DNA from: Paulinella micropora
Lineage: Eukaryota > Cercozoa > Imbricatea > Euglyphida
Assembly: GCA_009731375.1 (NCBI GenBank)
Contig: BJOX01000282.1
Coordinates: 82,231-146,230, forward strand
Reading direction: 5' to 3'
DNA: 64,000 nt
In this document: positions 9,371 to 24,099 of the stretch, piece by piece
Position numbering within the stretch: the first letter of the stretch is position 1
Layout: each line of letters begins with the position of its first letter
Translations under genes and position numbers: made by a program
The notes under the pieces: model-generated
Seen by the model: the letters and a program-made list of their open reading frames with translations, nothing else
Databases searched by the model: none
Told to the model about the DNA's origin: nothing

Positions 9371-12300
9371 GCATATGTATATGGTATATGTATATGTAGA
9401 GCTAGAGGGAAAGTCCGGAGAGTCCGCCTGCTACCACATAGACATGTATATGTATATGTATATGTATATGTGCATATGTATGTGCATATGTATATGTATA
9501 TGTATGTATATGTATATGTATGTATATGTATATGTATATGTATATGCATATGTATATGTATATGTACATGTGTATGTATATGGCCACACACACACGCCAC
9601 GTAGTTTGCCGCACACCGCATACACACAACACATAGTGTTTCTACATAGCCAGCACTCACCCCGCAGTTTCAAACTGTTTTTCTGTTGTAAGTGACCATG
9701 GCTTCAAACTGTTTTTTCTGTTGTAAGTGACCATGACTACCTATGGCTATTATGGCTATACATGTTGTATGATTATATGGCTCCATATTGTACGGGTATG
9801 GCTAGGGCTATGGCTACATATTTAATACTTTTCGCAGTATGAAGCTTTAGAACCTGGAATGATTGGCGGATGTCCATAAGGGGATGAGCAGAGCGAGGCT
9901 CTTCAAGATGACATAGATAGATAGATAGATAGATAGATAGGTAGATAGATAGGTAGATAGATAGGTAGGTAGATAGGTAGGTAGATAGATAGATAGATAG
10001 ATAGGTAGATAGATAGATAGTAGGTAGATAGATAGATAGATAGATAGATAGGTAGATAGATAGATAGGTAGATAGATAGATAGATAGGTAGATAGATAGG
10101 TAGATAGATAGATAGATAGATAGGTAGATAGATAGATAGGTAGATAGATAGATAGGTAGATAGATAGATAGGTAGATAGATAGGTAGATAGGTAGATAGA
10201 TTGATAGGTAGATAGATAGATAGATAGATAGGTAGATAGATAGATAGGTAGATAGATAGGTAGATAGATAGATAGGTAGATAGATAGATGAGATATCGAC
10301 TAATGTCAGAAAAAAGGAGCTTCTGATTTCGTCAACCAAGGAAGTCTGTAAAGTATTGACCCGATGCCCAGCTAAGCCGTGATGTTTGCACGGAAGGGAC
10401 TGATACAGGCGATACCAAAGCTCCCTAGTACCAGGCGGGGCCAGGGCTCGTTCCATAAGCGCCCCTTGCAGAACGAGCTCCCNNNNNNNNNNNNNNNNNN
10501 NNNNNNNNNNNNNNNNNNNNNNNNNNNNNNNNNNNNNNNNNNNNNNNNNNNNNNNNNNNNNNNNNNNNNNNNNNNNNNNNNNNNNNNNNNNNNNNNNNNN
10601 NNNNNNNNNNNNNNNNNNNNNNNNNNNNNNNNNNNNNNNNNNNNNNNNNNNNNNNNNNNNNNNNNNNNNNNNNNNNNNNNNNNNNNNNNNNNNNNNNNNN
10701 NNNNNNNNNNNNNNNNNNNNNNNNNNNNNNNNNNNNNNNNNNNNNNNNNNNNNNNNNNNNNNNNNNNNNNNNNNNNNNNNNNNNNNNNNNNNNNNNNNNN
10801 NNNNNNNNNNNNNNNNNNNNNNNNNNNNNNNNNNNNNNNNNNNNNNNNNNNNNNNNNNNNNNNNNNNNNNNNNNNNNNNNNNNNNNNNNNNNNNNNNNNN
10901 NNNNNNNNNNNNNNNNNNNNNNNNNNNNNNNNNNNNNNNNNNNNNNNNNNNNNNNNNNNNNNNNNNNNNNNNNNNNNNNNNNNNNNNNNNNNNNNNNNNN
11001 NNNNNNNNNNNNNNNNNNNNNNNNNNNNNNNNNNNNNNNNNNNNNNNNNNNNNNNNNNNNNNNNNNNNNNNNNNNNNNNNNNNNNNNNNNNNNNNNNNNN
11101 NNNNNNNNNNNNNNNNNNNNNNNNNNNNNNNNNNNNNNNNNNNNNNNNNNNNNNNNNNNNNNNNNNNNNNNNNNNNNNNNNNNNNNNNNNNNNNNNNNNN
11201 NNNNNNNNNNNNNNNNNNNNNNNNNNNNCCAAACCCCCCCCCCCCCCCCCCCAAACCGCAAACGCATAGTCTATTATGCGGCTAGCCACAGATTTGACGT
11301 GTTTTGCGGGCGAGCCGGGCCGACGAGCACGCAAAACACGTCAGATTTGGCGCGCCGCATCTGCAGTTTTATCGGTAACCAGACCACAATTTGTGGTGAC
11401 GGATAAATTATGATTACAGTAGCTTGGAAAGTGACCACGGTCTTGGCCCAGACCATGTTAGTTTTCAACGCACCACTATTATTATTATTTTTATTTTTAT
11501 TATCATTATTATTATTATTATTACTATTTATGATAATTATGATTCTTGACGTGGCTATGGCTATGGCTATGGCTACATGTTATATGGCTATAGCTATTTA
11601 CAGACTGACCACGGCTTTGGCGAAGGGCGCGATGATGCTGCTGCGACGGGGTGTAAGTGACCATGGATGGCACTGAGCGGTGTAAGTGTCAGTGACCATG
11701 GCTCTTGGCATGGCTATGGCTACATGTTATATGGCTATGTACTGACCGTGAGTGACCATGGCTCTTGGCATGGCTATGGCTACATGTTATATGGCTATGT
11801 ACTGACCACGGTCTTGGCGAAGGGCGTGATGATGCTGCGACGGGGCTTGGAAGAGGACACGAGCGGACCTAGACGGATTACATTACATTACATTGCATGA
11901 CATGACATGACATTGCATGACATGACATGACATTGCATGACATGACATGACATGACTAGAGATGGAGATGGAGATATACAAATCACTCATATACATACAC
12001 ATACACATTTAAACATGAACAATGAACATAAACATGTACATGTACATGTACCGGCATGATGCAGTGGGGAGGAGGGCGAGTGTGGTGCGGAGGGAAAAAA
12101 TAGACTGATAGATAGATTAGATAGATTAGATAGATAGATAGATAGATAGATATATAGATAGACAAATCACTCATATACAAACACATACACATTAAACATG
12201 AACATGAACATAAAACATGTACATGTACATGTTACCGGCGTGCAGTGGGGAGGAGGGCGAGTGTGCGGAGGGAAAAGATAGACAGATAGATAGATAGATA

Positions 12301-12465
12301 GATAGACAAATCACTCATATACAAACACATACACATTAGACATGAAACATGAACATAAACATGTAGATGTACATGTACCGGCATGATGCAATGGGGAGGA
12401 GGGCGAGTGTGGTGCGGAGGGAAAAGATAGACAGATAGATAGAATAGATAGATAGATAGATAGAT

Positions 12466-12499
<34 letters not shown>

Positions 12500-13639
12500 T
12501 ACAAATCACTCATTAACAAACACATACACATTAAACATGAACAATGAACATAAACATGTACAATGTACATGTTACCGGCGTGCAGTGGGGAGGAGGGCGA
12601 GTGTGGTGCGGAGGGAAAAGATAGACAGATAGATAGATTAGATAGATTAGATAGATAGATAGATAGATATACAAATCACTCATTAACAAACACATACACA
12701 TTAAATATGAACAATGAACATAAACATGTAGATGTACATCTACCGGCGTGCAGTGGGGAGGAGGGCGAGTGTGGTGCGGAGGGAAAAGATAGACAGATAG
12801 ATAGATTAGATAGATTAGATAGATAGATAGATAGATAGATAGACAAATCACTCATATACATACACATACACATTCAAACATCATGGAACATAAACATGTA
12901 GATGTACATGTACCGGCATGATGCAGTGGGGAGGAGGGCGAGTGTGGTGCGGAGGGAAAAGATAGACAGATAGATAGATTAGATAGATAGATAGATAGAT
13001 AGACAAATCACTCATATGCATACACATACACATTCAAACATCATGGAACATAAACATGTAGATGTACATGTACCGGCATGATGCAGTGGGGAGGAGGGCG
13101 AGTGTGGTGCGGAGGGAAAAAATAGAGTGATAGATAGATTAGATAGATAGATAGACAAATCACTCATATACAAACACATACACATCAAACATGAACAATG
13201 AACATAAAACATGTACATGTACCGGCATGATGCAGTGGGGAGGAGGGCGAGTGTGGTGCGGAGGGAAAAAAATAGACAGATAGATGGATTAGATAGATAG
13301 ATAGATAGACAAATCACTCATATACAAACACATACACATTCAACATGAACATGAACACAAACATGTACATGTACATGTACCGGGATGATGCAGTGGGGAG
13401 GAGGGCGAGTGTGGAGCGGAGGGAAAAGATAGACAGATAGATAGATTAGATAGATAGATAGATTAGATAGATTAGATATGATAGATAGATAGACAAATCA
13501 CTCATTAACAAACACATACACATTAAACATGAAACATGAACATAAACATGTACATGTACATGAACCGGCGTGCAGTGGGGAGGAGGGCGAATGTGGTGCG
13601 GAGGGAAAAAATAGACAGATAGATAGATTAGATAGATAA

Positions 13640-13676
<37 letters not shown>

Positions 13677-14093
13677 CAAATCACTCATATACAAACACAT
13701 ACACATTAAACATGAACATGAACGTAAAACATGTAGATGTACATGTACCGGCATGATGCAGTGGGGAGGAGGGCGAGTGTGGTGCGGAGGGAAAAGAGTC
13801 GTTGTTTAGAAACTGCAATAGCTGAGCCGTAAACGCAGTCTCGTATCTGCACAAGACAAATAGATAGATAGATAGATAGATAGATAGACAGATAGATTAG
13901 ATAAATAGATAGATAGATAGATTAGATAGATAGATAGATAGATAGAAAATTGCAAAAACTGTACAAGGCAGATAGATAGATAGATAGATAGGTAGGTAGG
14001 TAGGTAGGTGGTGTGGTGCGGAGGGAAAAGAGTCGTTGTTTAGAAACTGCAATAGCTGAGCCGTAAAGGCAGTCTCGTATCTGGACAAGACAA

Positions 14094-14124
<31 letters not shown>

Positions 14125-14561
14125 CAAAATTGCAAAACTGTACAAGGCAGATAGATATATAGATAGATAGATAGATAGATAGATAGGTAGGTAGGTAGGT
14201 AGATAGGTAGGTAGGTAGGCAGGTAGGTAGTGCGGTGCGGAGGGGAAAGAGTCGTTGTTTAGAAACTGCAATAGCTGAGCCGTAAAGGCAGTCTCGTATC
14301 TGGACAAGACAAATAGATAGATAGATAGATAGATTAGATAGATAGATAGATAGATAGACACAAAATTGCAAAAAGTGTACAAGGCAGATAGATAGATAGA
14401 TAGATAGGTAGGTAGATAGATAGATAGATAGGTAGGTAGGTAGGTAGGTAGGTAGGTAGGTAGGTCGGTAGGTAGGTAGTGCGGTGCGGAGGGAAAAGAG
14501 TCGTTGTTTAGAAACTGCAATAGCTGAGCCGTAAACGCAGTCTCGTATCTGCACAAGACAA

Positions 14562-14592
<31 letters not shown>

Positions 14593-14617
14593 CAAAATTG
14601 CAAAAACTGTACAAGGC

Positions 14618-14651
<34 letters not shown>

Positions 14652-15515
14652 GTAGGTAGGTAGGTAGTGTAGTGTGGTGCGGAGGGAAAAGAGTCGTTGT
14701 TTAGAAACTGCAATAGCTGAGCCGTAAACGCAGTCTCGTATCTGCACAAGACAAATAGATAGATAGATAGATAGATAGATTAGATAGATAGATAGATAGA
14801 TACAAAATTGCAAAATCTGTACAAGGCAGATAGATAGATAGATAGATAGATAGATAGGTAGGTAGGTAGGTAGGTAGTGTGGTGCGGAGGGAAAAGAGTC
14901 GTTGTTTAGAAACTGCAATAACTGAGCCGTAAAGGCAGTCTCGTATCTGGACAAGACAAAAATATAGATAGATAGATACAAAATTACAAAAAATGCAAGA
15001 GCTGCACCTTGAAGGCTGTTGCGCTCCAGCACAAGACAGATAGATAGATAGGTAGGTAGGTAGGAAGGAGAGACTTAGATGGATGGATGGATGGATAGAT
15101 AGATAGATAGATAGATGGATGGATGGATGGATAGATAGATAGATAGATAGGTAGGTAGGTAGGTAGGTAGTAGATACATTGATGGATAGATAAATAGATA
15201 GATAGATAGATAGATAGATAGTGGTTGCCCAGAAATTGCAATAACTGAGCCGTAAAGGCAGTCTCGAACCTAACATAGGTAGGTAGGTAAGTAAGTAAAC
15301 ATAGGTAGATAGGTACGTAGGTAGGTAGGTAGGTAGGCAGGCAGGCAGGCGGGCAGGTAGGCAGGCAGGCAGGAAGGTAGGTAGGGAGGTAGGTAGGTAG
15401 GAAGCAGGTAGGAAGGTAGGTATAATCTGCAACAGCTATGCCGTAAACGCAGCTTCGTATCTGACAAGATAGATAGATAGATAGATAGATAAATAATGAG
15501 ATGGATAGACAGATA

Positions 15516-15555
<40 letters not shown>

Positions 15556-15842
15556 ATAATGAGATGGATAGATGTATAGACACTGCAACGACTGCGCCGT
15601 AACGACAGTCTTGTATCCAACAAGATAGATAGATAGATGGATGGACGGATAGATAGATAGATAGATAGATAGATGGTTGGATAGATAGATAGGATAGATA
15701 GATAGATAGGATAGATAGATAGATAGATAGATGGATAGATGGATAGATAGATAGATAGGATAGATAGATAGGTGGATAGATAGATAGATAGATAGGTGTG
15801 TGGCAGCTGGATCGGATCTTATGGATAGGTAGACAGACAGAC

Positions 15843-15881
<39 letters not shown>

Positions 15882-16130
15882 TAGATTGATAGATAGATAG
15901 ATAGATAGATAGATTTCTTACTTGGCATTCTGCAACAGCTGGATAGGATCTTATGGATAGGTAGAGATAGATAGATAGATATATAGATTGCTTACTTGGC
16001 ATTCTGCAGCAGCTGGATAGGATCTTATGGATAGGTAGCGAGACAGACAGATAGAGATAGAGATAGATAGATAGATAGATACATTGCTTACTTGGGATTC
16101 TGCAGCAGCTGGATAGGATCTTATGGATAG

Positions 16131-16161
<31 letters not shown>

Positions 16162-16732
16162 TAGATAGATTGCTTACTTGGCATTCTGCAGCAGCTGGAT
16201 AGGATCTTATGGATAGGTAGAGAGACAGACAGATATAGATAGATAGATAGATAGGTAGATAGAGAGATAGATAGATAGAGAGAGAGAGAGAGATAGATAG
16301 ATAGAGAGATAGATAGATAGAGAGATAGATAGATAGACAGAGAGAGATACATAGATAGATAGATAGATTGCTTACTTGGCATTCTGCAGCAGCTGGATAG
16401 GATCTTATGGATAGGTAGACAGACAGACAGACAGATAGAGATAGATCGATAGATAGATAGATAGCTTACTTGGCATTCTGCAGCAGCTGGATAGGATCTT
16501 CAGAGGGGTTGCGAAGGAAACCTGACACAGATAGGTAGGTAGGTAGTTTAGGTATGTAGGTAGATAGGTAGGTAGGTAGGTTAGGTAGATAGGTAGGTAG
16601 GTAGGTTAGGTAGATACATAGGATCTTCAGACGGGTTGCGAAGGAAACCTGAGAGAGATCGGTAGGTAGGTAGGTTAGGTATACATATATATACATATAT
16701 ACATATATATATATGTATATAGATAGATATAT

Positions 16733-16770
<38 letters not shown>

Positions 16771-17217
16771 GGATGGATATTCTATAGCAGCTGGATAGGA
16801 TCTTGAGACAGCTTGCGGAGAAATCCTGAGATAGATTGAAGAGGTAGGTAGGTAGGTAGGGAGGGAGGTAAGGAGGTAGGTAGATAGTTAGGTAGGTAGG
16901 TAGGTAGGTAGGTAGACAGACAGATAGATAGATAGATAGATAGACAGATAGATAGATAGATAGGTAGATAGGTAGATAGATAGATAGACAGACAGATAGG
17001 TAGGTAGATAGGTAGGTAGATAGATAGATAGCTGGACCTGGAGCGAAGACAACTCCTAGGTTATTCAGAGACATTTTGTTCTCCCTGCAGTTTTCTTCGT
17101 TGGCTATTTCTCGAGAGAGTGTGGCGAGCTCTTCCAGGACACGAAGAGAGATGGGGGGTAGAGCGGAGGTAATCTTCTTGATCTAGAGTATTGATGATGA
17201 TGATGATGATGATAGAA

Positions 17218-17262
<45 letters not shown>

Positions 17263-17597
17263 GTAATAGTAATAATAATAAAACAACAAAATAATAATAA
17301 TGATAACAACAATAATAATAATGATAATAATAATGATAATAATAATAATAATAATAATAATAATAGTGCTTCTCTGTCAATGGCTGATGCAAATCTGCAC
17401 ATGCGCCTCCATCGTCTCACCCGTGAGGGGAGTACGAAGAATTGACGATAGGCTCTAATGACACCCCCGCAAGGGCAGTTCCAACACTTCCAGACGGACC
17501 GGTATGTTCAATGAAAATACTGGTGGCACCGACGGGAATCGAACTGGCGACAGGGCCCAGATGGTAGAACTTGACCACTGGGCTATCACGGTGTCCA

Positions 17598-17670
<73 letters not shown>

Positions 17671-17755
17671 GTGCTTCTCTGTCAATGGCTGATGCATTNN
17701 NNNNNNNNGAGGGAGAGAGAGAGAGAGAGGGAGAGAGAGAGAGAGAGGGAGAGAG

Positions 17756-17797
<42 letters not shown>

Positions 17798-17837
17798 AAG
17801 GAGAGAGAGAGAGAGAGGGGGGGGGGGGGAGGGAGAA

Positions 17838-17870
<33 letters not shown>

Positions 17871-17907
17871 GAGAGGGAGAGAGAGAGAGAGGGAGAGAGA
17901 GAGGAGA

Positions 17908-17977
<70 letters not shown>

Positions 17978-18120
17978 TGTCCCACAAGGCGGAACAAATC
18001 TTATTGATCTGCATGCAGACAGATAGATAGATAGACAGACAGACAGATAGATATATAGATAGATAGATAGACAGATAGACAGATGGATATATAGGTAGAT
18101 AGATAGATAGACAGACAGAC

Positions 18121-18151
<31 letters not shown>

Positions 18152-18446
18152 CAGACGGATATATAGGTAGATAGATAGATCGATAGATAGATAGACAGAC
18201 AGACAAGATATATAAACAGACAGATAGATAGATAGATAGATAGACAAATAGAAAGATAGATAGATAGATAGATAGATAAGTAGGTAGTGTGGCAAGTTCT
18301 TCTAACACACAGAGGTCACTAACCAAATGGAACGAATCTTATTGATCTCCATGCATCATGTATGTATGTATGCATATACCATCTCTGCGATTTCGTGTTC
18401 GTCCCTATCTCGTTGTTTACCCACCTCGATAGCCTACGTGTATATG

Positions 18447-18488
<42 letters not shown>

Positions 18489-18534
18489 GTCCTGATCGTC
18501 CCTATTTCTTTGTTTACCCATCTCGATAGCCAAC

Positions 18535-18573
<39 letters not shown>

Positions 18574-18640
18574 CTGCTCATCCCTATCTCGTTCCTTACC
18601 CACTTCGATAGCCTACGTGTATGTATGTATGTGTGTATGG

Positions 18641-18684
<44 letters not shown>

Positions 18685-18736
18685 TGTTCGTTCCTATCTC
18701 GTTCCTTACCCACTTCGATAGCCTACTTGTATAGGT

Positions 18737-18778
<42 letters not shown>

Positions 18779-19142
18779 TATATTTACTGTTCGTCCCTAC
18801 CTCGTTGTTTAGGGACATCGATAGCCTATGTGTATATGATAGCCTACGTGTATATGATAGTCTATGTGTATATGATAGCCTATGTGCATATGATAGCCTA
18901 CGTGTATATGATAGCCTATGTGCATATGGTAGCCTATGTGTATGATAGCCTATGTGTATATGATAGCCTATGTGTATATGATAGCCTATGTGTATATGAT
19001 AGCCTATGTGTATATGATAGCCTACGTGTATATGATAGCCTTTGTGTATATGATAGCATATGTATATATGCTATGGGTCTTAACGTGTGCTACGTACGTT
19101 ATGTATGCTATGCATGTTATCTTATCTATCTGTACTTTATGG

Positions 19143-19182
<40 letters not shown>

Positions 19183-19231
19183 AATTCATCTATCCATCAA
19201 TTCATCTATCCATCCAACCATCCATCCATCC

Positions 19232-19309
<78 letters not shown>

Positions 19310-19372
19310 TCACCTGCTCATACAGTTCCTCTGGAAGCAGCGGTCTACCTACCTACCTACCTACCTATCTAC

Positions 19373-19419
<47 letters not shown>

Positions 19420-19428
19420 CCTACCTAC

Positions 19429-19500
<72 letters not shown>

Positions 19501-19563
19501 TCACCTGCTCATACAGTTCCTCTGGAAGCAGCGGTCTACCTACCTACCTACCTACCTATCTAC

Positions 19564-19610
<47 letters not shown>

Positions 19611-19619
19611 CCTACCTAC

Positions 19620-19691
<72 letters not shown>

Positions 19692-19753
19692 TCACCTGCT
19701 CATACAGTTCCTCTGGAAGCAGCGGTCTACCTACCTACCTACCTATCTGTCTG

Positions 19754-19790
<37 letters not shown>

Positions 19791-19841
19791 TCACCTGCTC
19801 ATACAGTCCCTCTGGAAGCAGCGGTCTACCTACCTACCTAC

Positions 19842-19932
<91 letters not shown>

Positions 19933-19973
19933 ATCTATTTCTATCTATCTATTTCTATCTATCTATCTATCTG

Positions 19974-20010
<37 letters not shown>

Positions 20011-20065
20011 GCACCTGCTCATACAGTTCCTCTGGAAGCAGCGGTCTACCTACCTACCTACCTAC

Positions 20066-20141
<76 letters not shown>

Positions 20142-20382
20142 TCACCTGCTCATGTCTACCTACCTACCTACCTACCTATCTGTCTGTCTGTCTATCGATC
20201 CATCTATTCACCTGCTCATACAGTTCCTCTGGAAGCAACGGCTTCTCCAAATCACGCAACCAGGCCTGTATGTATGTATGATTGTTCGTGTATGTATATA
20301 TGATTGTGTGTGTATGCATGTATGTATGATTGTGTATGCATGTATGTATGTATTGCTTTTTGAATTACACAGCCACGCATTT

Positions 20383-20467
<85 letters not shown>

Positions 20468-23259
20468 NNNNNNNNNNNNNNNNNNNNNNNNNNNNNNNNN
20501 NNNNNNNNNNNNNNNNNNNNNNNNNNNNNNNNNNNNNNNNNNNNNNNNNNNNNNNNNNNNNNNNNNNNNNNNNNNNNNNNNNNNNNNNNNNNNNNNNNNN
20601 NNNNNNNNNNNNNNNNNNNNNNNNNNNNNNNNNNNNNNNNNNNNNNNNNNNNNNNNNNNNNNNNNNNNNNNNNNNNNNNNNNNNNNNNNNNNNNNNNNNN
20701 NNNNNNNNNNNNNNNNNNNNNNNNNNNNNNNNNNNNNNNNNNNNNNNNNNNNNNNNNNNNNNNNNNNNNNNNNNNNNNNNNNNNNNNNNNNNNNNNNNNN
20801 TTCTGACATTAGTCGATATCTCATCAGTTGATCTTATCACTTGCTCCACGAAGTGAACCAAGGCCACTTGAGGTGTCACTGACCCTCCCTTGGGCTTGAT
20901 GTTTGAAATGGGTGCCATCTGTCGACAGACAGAGAATTAGGGGATGGTGTGTGTGTGCTGGGCCCGTGGTGGGGTACCTTATGTGTGCCTAGCCATACGC
21001 CTATGAGTCACATGCCGAAATAGCGACGGGAAGCACAATCCTGTTCCCTCAGGGTGCCCTTTCTCGCTTGTTGAGCCCGGAATAAAACCCACAGTGCTCT
21101 GTCGGTTTATACTAGACTGTCGAACAGTCTCGAAACTCCATCTGCTTACTGGGTCCTCTGTAATGGAGGTGGGAGCTCGTTCTGCAAGGGGCGCTTATGG
21201 AACGAGCCCTGGCCCCGCCTGGTACAGGGAGCTTTGGTATCGCCTGTATCAGTCCCTTCCGTGCAAACATCACGGCTTAGCTGGGCATCGGGTCAATACT
21301 TTTCACAGACTTCCTTGGTTGACGAAATCAGAAGCTCCTTTCTTCTGACATTAGTCGATATCTCATCTATCTATCTATCTACCTATCTCTACCTTGAGCA
21401 GTGCAGCCGGCAGGTGCGGTGAGGTCAGCTGCTCCTGTATGTAATATATGTATTGCATTGTATGTATGTATGCATGTATGTGTATGTATGTATGTATGTG
21501 TGTCCGGCAGGTGCGGTGAGGTCAGCTGCTCCTGTATGTAATACATGTATTGTATGTATGTATGTATGCACGTATGTGTATATGTATGTATGTATGTATG
21601 TATTGCATATTGTATGTATATGTTGTATGTATGTATTGTATGTATGGTCTGTATGCGTGTACCACTGCATCGCACTTGCCCAGTCCACCTCTTGTCTTAA
21701 ACTTGAGCAGCGTGATTATGTATGTATGTATGTATGTATGTACTGTATGCCAGACTCACTCTACACCACCACAAATTTCGGGCGTCGGGTGTGGACGTGC
21801 CACCGCAGACCAGGCTTTCCACGGGTGTGGAAGTGCCACCACAGACCAGGCTTTCCACGGGTGTGGACGTGCCACCACAGACCAGGCTTTCCACGGGTGT
21901 GGACGTGCCACCACAGACCAAGCTTTCCACGAGTGTGAATTGCCACCACAGACCAGAGGCTTCACGGGTGTGAAAGTGCCACCACAGACCAGGCTTTCCA
22001 CGGTGTGAAAGTGCCACCACAGACCAGGCTTTCCACGGGTGTGGACGTGCCACCACATACCAGGCTTTCCACGGGTGTAGACGTGCCACCACATACCAGG
22101 CTTCACGGGTGTGAAAGTGCCACCACAGACCAGGCTTTCCACGGGTGTGGACGTGCCACCACATACCAGGCTTCACGGGTGTGAAAGTGCCACCACAGAC
22201 CAGGCTTTCCACGGGTGTGGACGTGCCACCACATACCAGGCTTCACGGGTGTGAAAGTACCACCACAGACCAGGCTTTCCACGGGTGTAGACGTGCCACC
22301 ACAGACCAGGCTTTCCACGGGTGTGAAATTTCCACCACAGACCAGGCTTTCCAGGCCGCAAACCCCAGGGAGAAAGTGGCACCAGAAACTCCAATTTTTT
22401 ACGTTTGTGTGTAGGTATGCTAGGCCTGGATTTTACCACTGCGTCGTAGTTGCCTGAGTCCACCTCCTGGCGCAGCTTCAACAGCTCACCTTGGTCGGGA
22501 GAGATCCGGAAGATGCCTTCAGAAAGTAAGCAGGTAAGTAAGTAAGTAGGTAAGTAGGTAGGTAAGTAAGCTCGCATTGGGGAGAGATGCGGAAGATGCC
22601 TACCCACGTGGAACAGAGGAGAGGTAGTTATGTGTGTATGTTGGTATGTATGTATGTATGTTTCAGCAGAAAGTAAGTAGGTAAGTAGGTAGGCGAGTAG
22701 GTAGGTAAGTAAGTAGGTAGGTAAGTAAGCTCGCATTGGGGAGAGATGCGGAAGATGCCTACCCACGTGGAACAGAGGAGAGGTAGTTATGTGTGTATGT
22801 TGGTATGTATGTATGTATGTTTCAGCAGAAAGTAAGTAGGTAAGTAGGTAGGCGAGTAGGTAGGTAAGTAAGTAGGTAGGTAAGTAAGCTCGCATTGGGG
22901 AGAGATGTGGAAGATGCCTACCCGCGTGACACACAGAGGAGAGGTAGTTATGTGTGTTGGTATGTATGTATGTTTCAGCAGTACGACTTGGTCGGGAGAG
23001 ATGCGGAATATTCCTTCAGAAAGTAAGCAGGTGAGTAGGTAGGTAAGTAAGTAGGTAGGTAGATAAGTAAATAAGTAAGCAAGTAAGTAGTAGTAAGTAA
23101 GTAAGTAGGTAAGTAGGTAATTGACTGACTAAAGTTGGTAAGTAAGTAAGTAAGTGAGTACGTGAATAAGAAAGTAAGTAAGCAAGTAAGCAAGCAAGCA
23201 AGTAAGTAAGTAAGTAAGCAAGTAAGCAAGTAAGCAAGTAAGTAAGTAAGTAAGCAAGC

Positions 23260-23306
<47 letters not shown>

Positions 23307-23307
23307 C

Positions 23308-23388
<81 letters not shown>

Positions 23389-24068
23389 GTTACCTTCAGT
23401 AGTCAGCCCTCCCAGAAGTTTGATGGATGAAATAAGCACTTCTACGATACGGGGCACCTGTAGGTACGTAGATGTATAGTCATAAATACTTCTTCTTCTT
23501 CTTCTTCTTCTTCTTTTTCTGCTTCTTCTTCTCCTCCTTCTCGTAAAGATGCAATAGAAGCTTACTGGTCGATATGAGCACTTCTACAATATGGGGCACC
23601 TCTAGATGTATAGACATAGATACTTCTTCTTCTTCTTCTTCTCCTCCTCCTCCTCCTCCTCGTCCGCGTAAAGACGCAATAGACGCTTAATAGACGATAT
23701 GAACACTCGCGCGCTCTCTCTCTTTCTCTACAGGGAACCTGTAGGGTTCTCTACAGGGAACCTGTAGATAGGTAGACACACATTAAATATAGAGATAAAG
23801 ATAGTACGAAACGAACAATTTGGCAAGATACTGCAGCTGCAGATAAATATAGAGATAAAGATGGTACGAAATGAAGAATTTGGCAAGATACTGCAGCTGC
23901 AGATATAGACATAGACATGGACATAGAAATAGACATAGACATAGATACAGATAGAGACGCGATGGTTGGACCTGTAACTCGCACCCAGAGGACTGCTGCA
24001 GCTCCATGCACCTGTAGATATTTAGGCATAAGGAAAAGGGAAGAATTTCGGCCACCTCAAATTTCGAG

Positions 24069-24099
<31 letters not shown>

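Noticed and set aside
11872-13748. Regularly spaced repeats resembling a CRISPR array (also 21776-22356)
   Set aside because: The spacers are themselves microsatellite or repeat, units are unequal, and introns and SINEs show a eukaryotic genome.
17525-17596. Functional tRNA gene
   Set aside because: The acceptor stem has a bulge, the sequence is joined to a SINE body and is present in several copies with the same 3' body.
13897-20303. Very long open frames translating to [20 protein letters not shown] or THPSIH repeats, throughout the window
   Set aside because: They are translations of GATA, TA, TATATG and CATC microsatellites; every frame is open because the repeat lacks stops.
20830-20935. 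Possible extra RhoGAP exon ([12 protein letters not shown]... on minus)
   Set aside because: Exons 43 and 44 join exactly within a conserved RhoGAP motif, leaving no room for an insert. It may be an unrelated element end.
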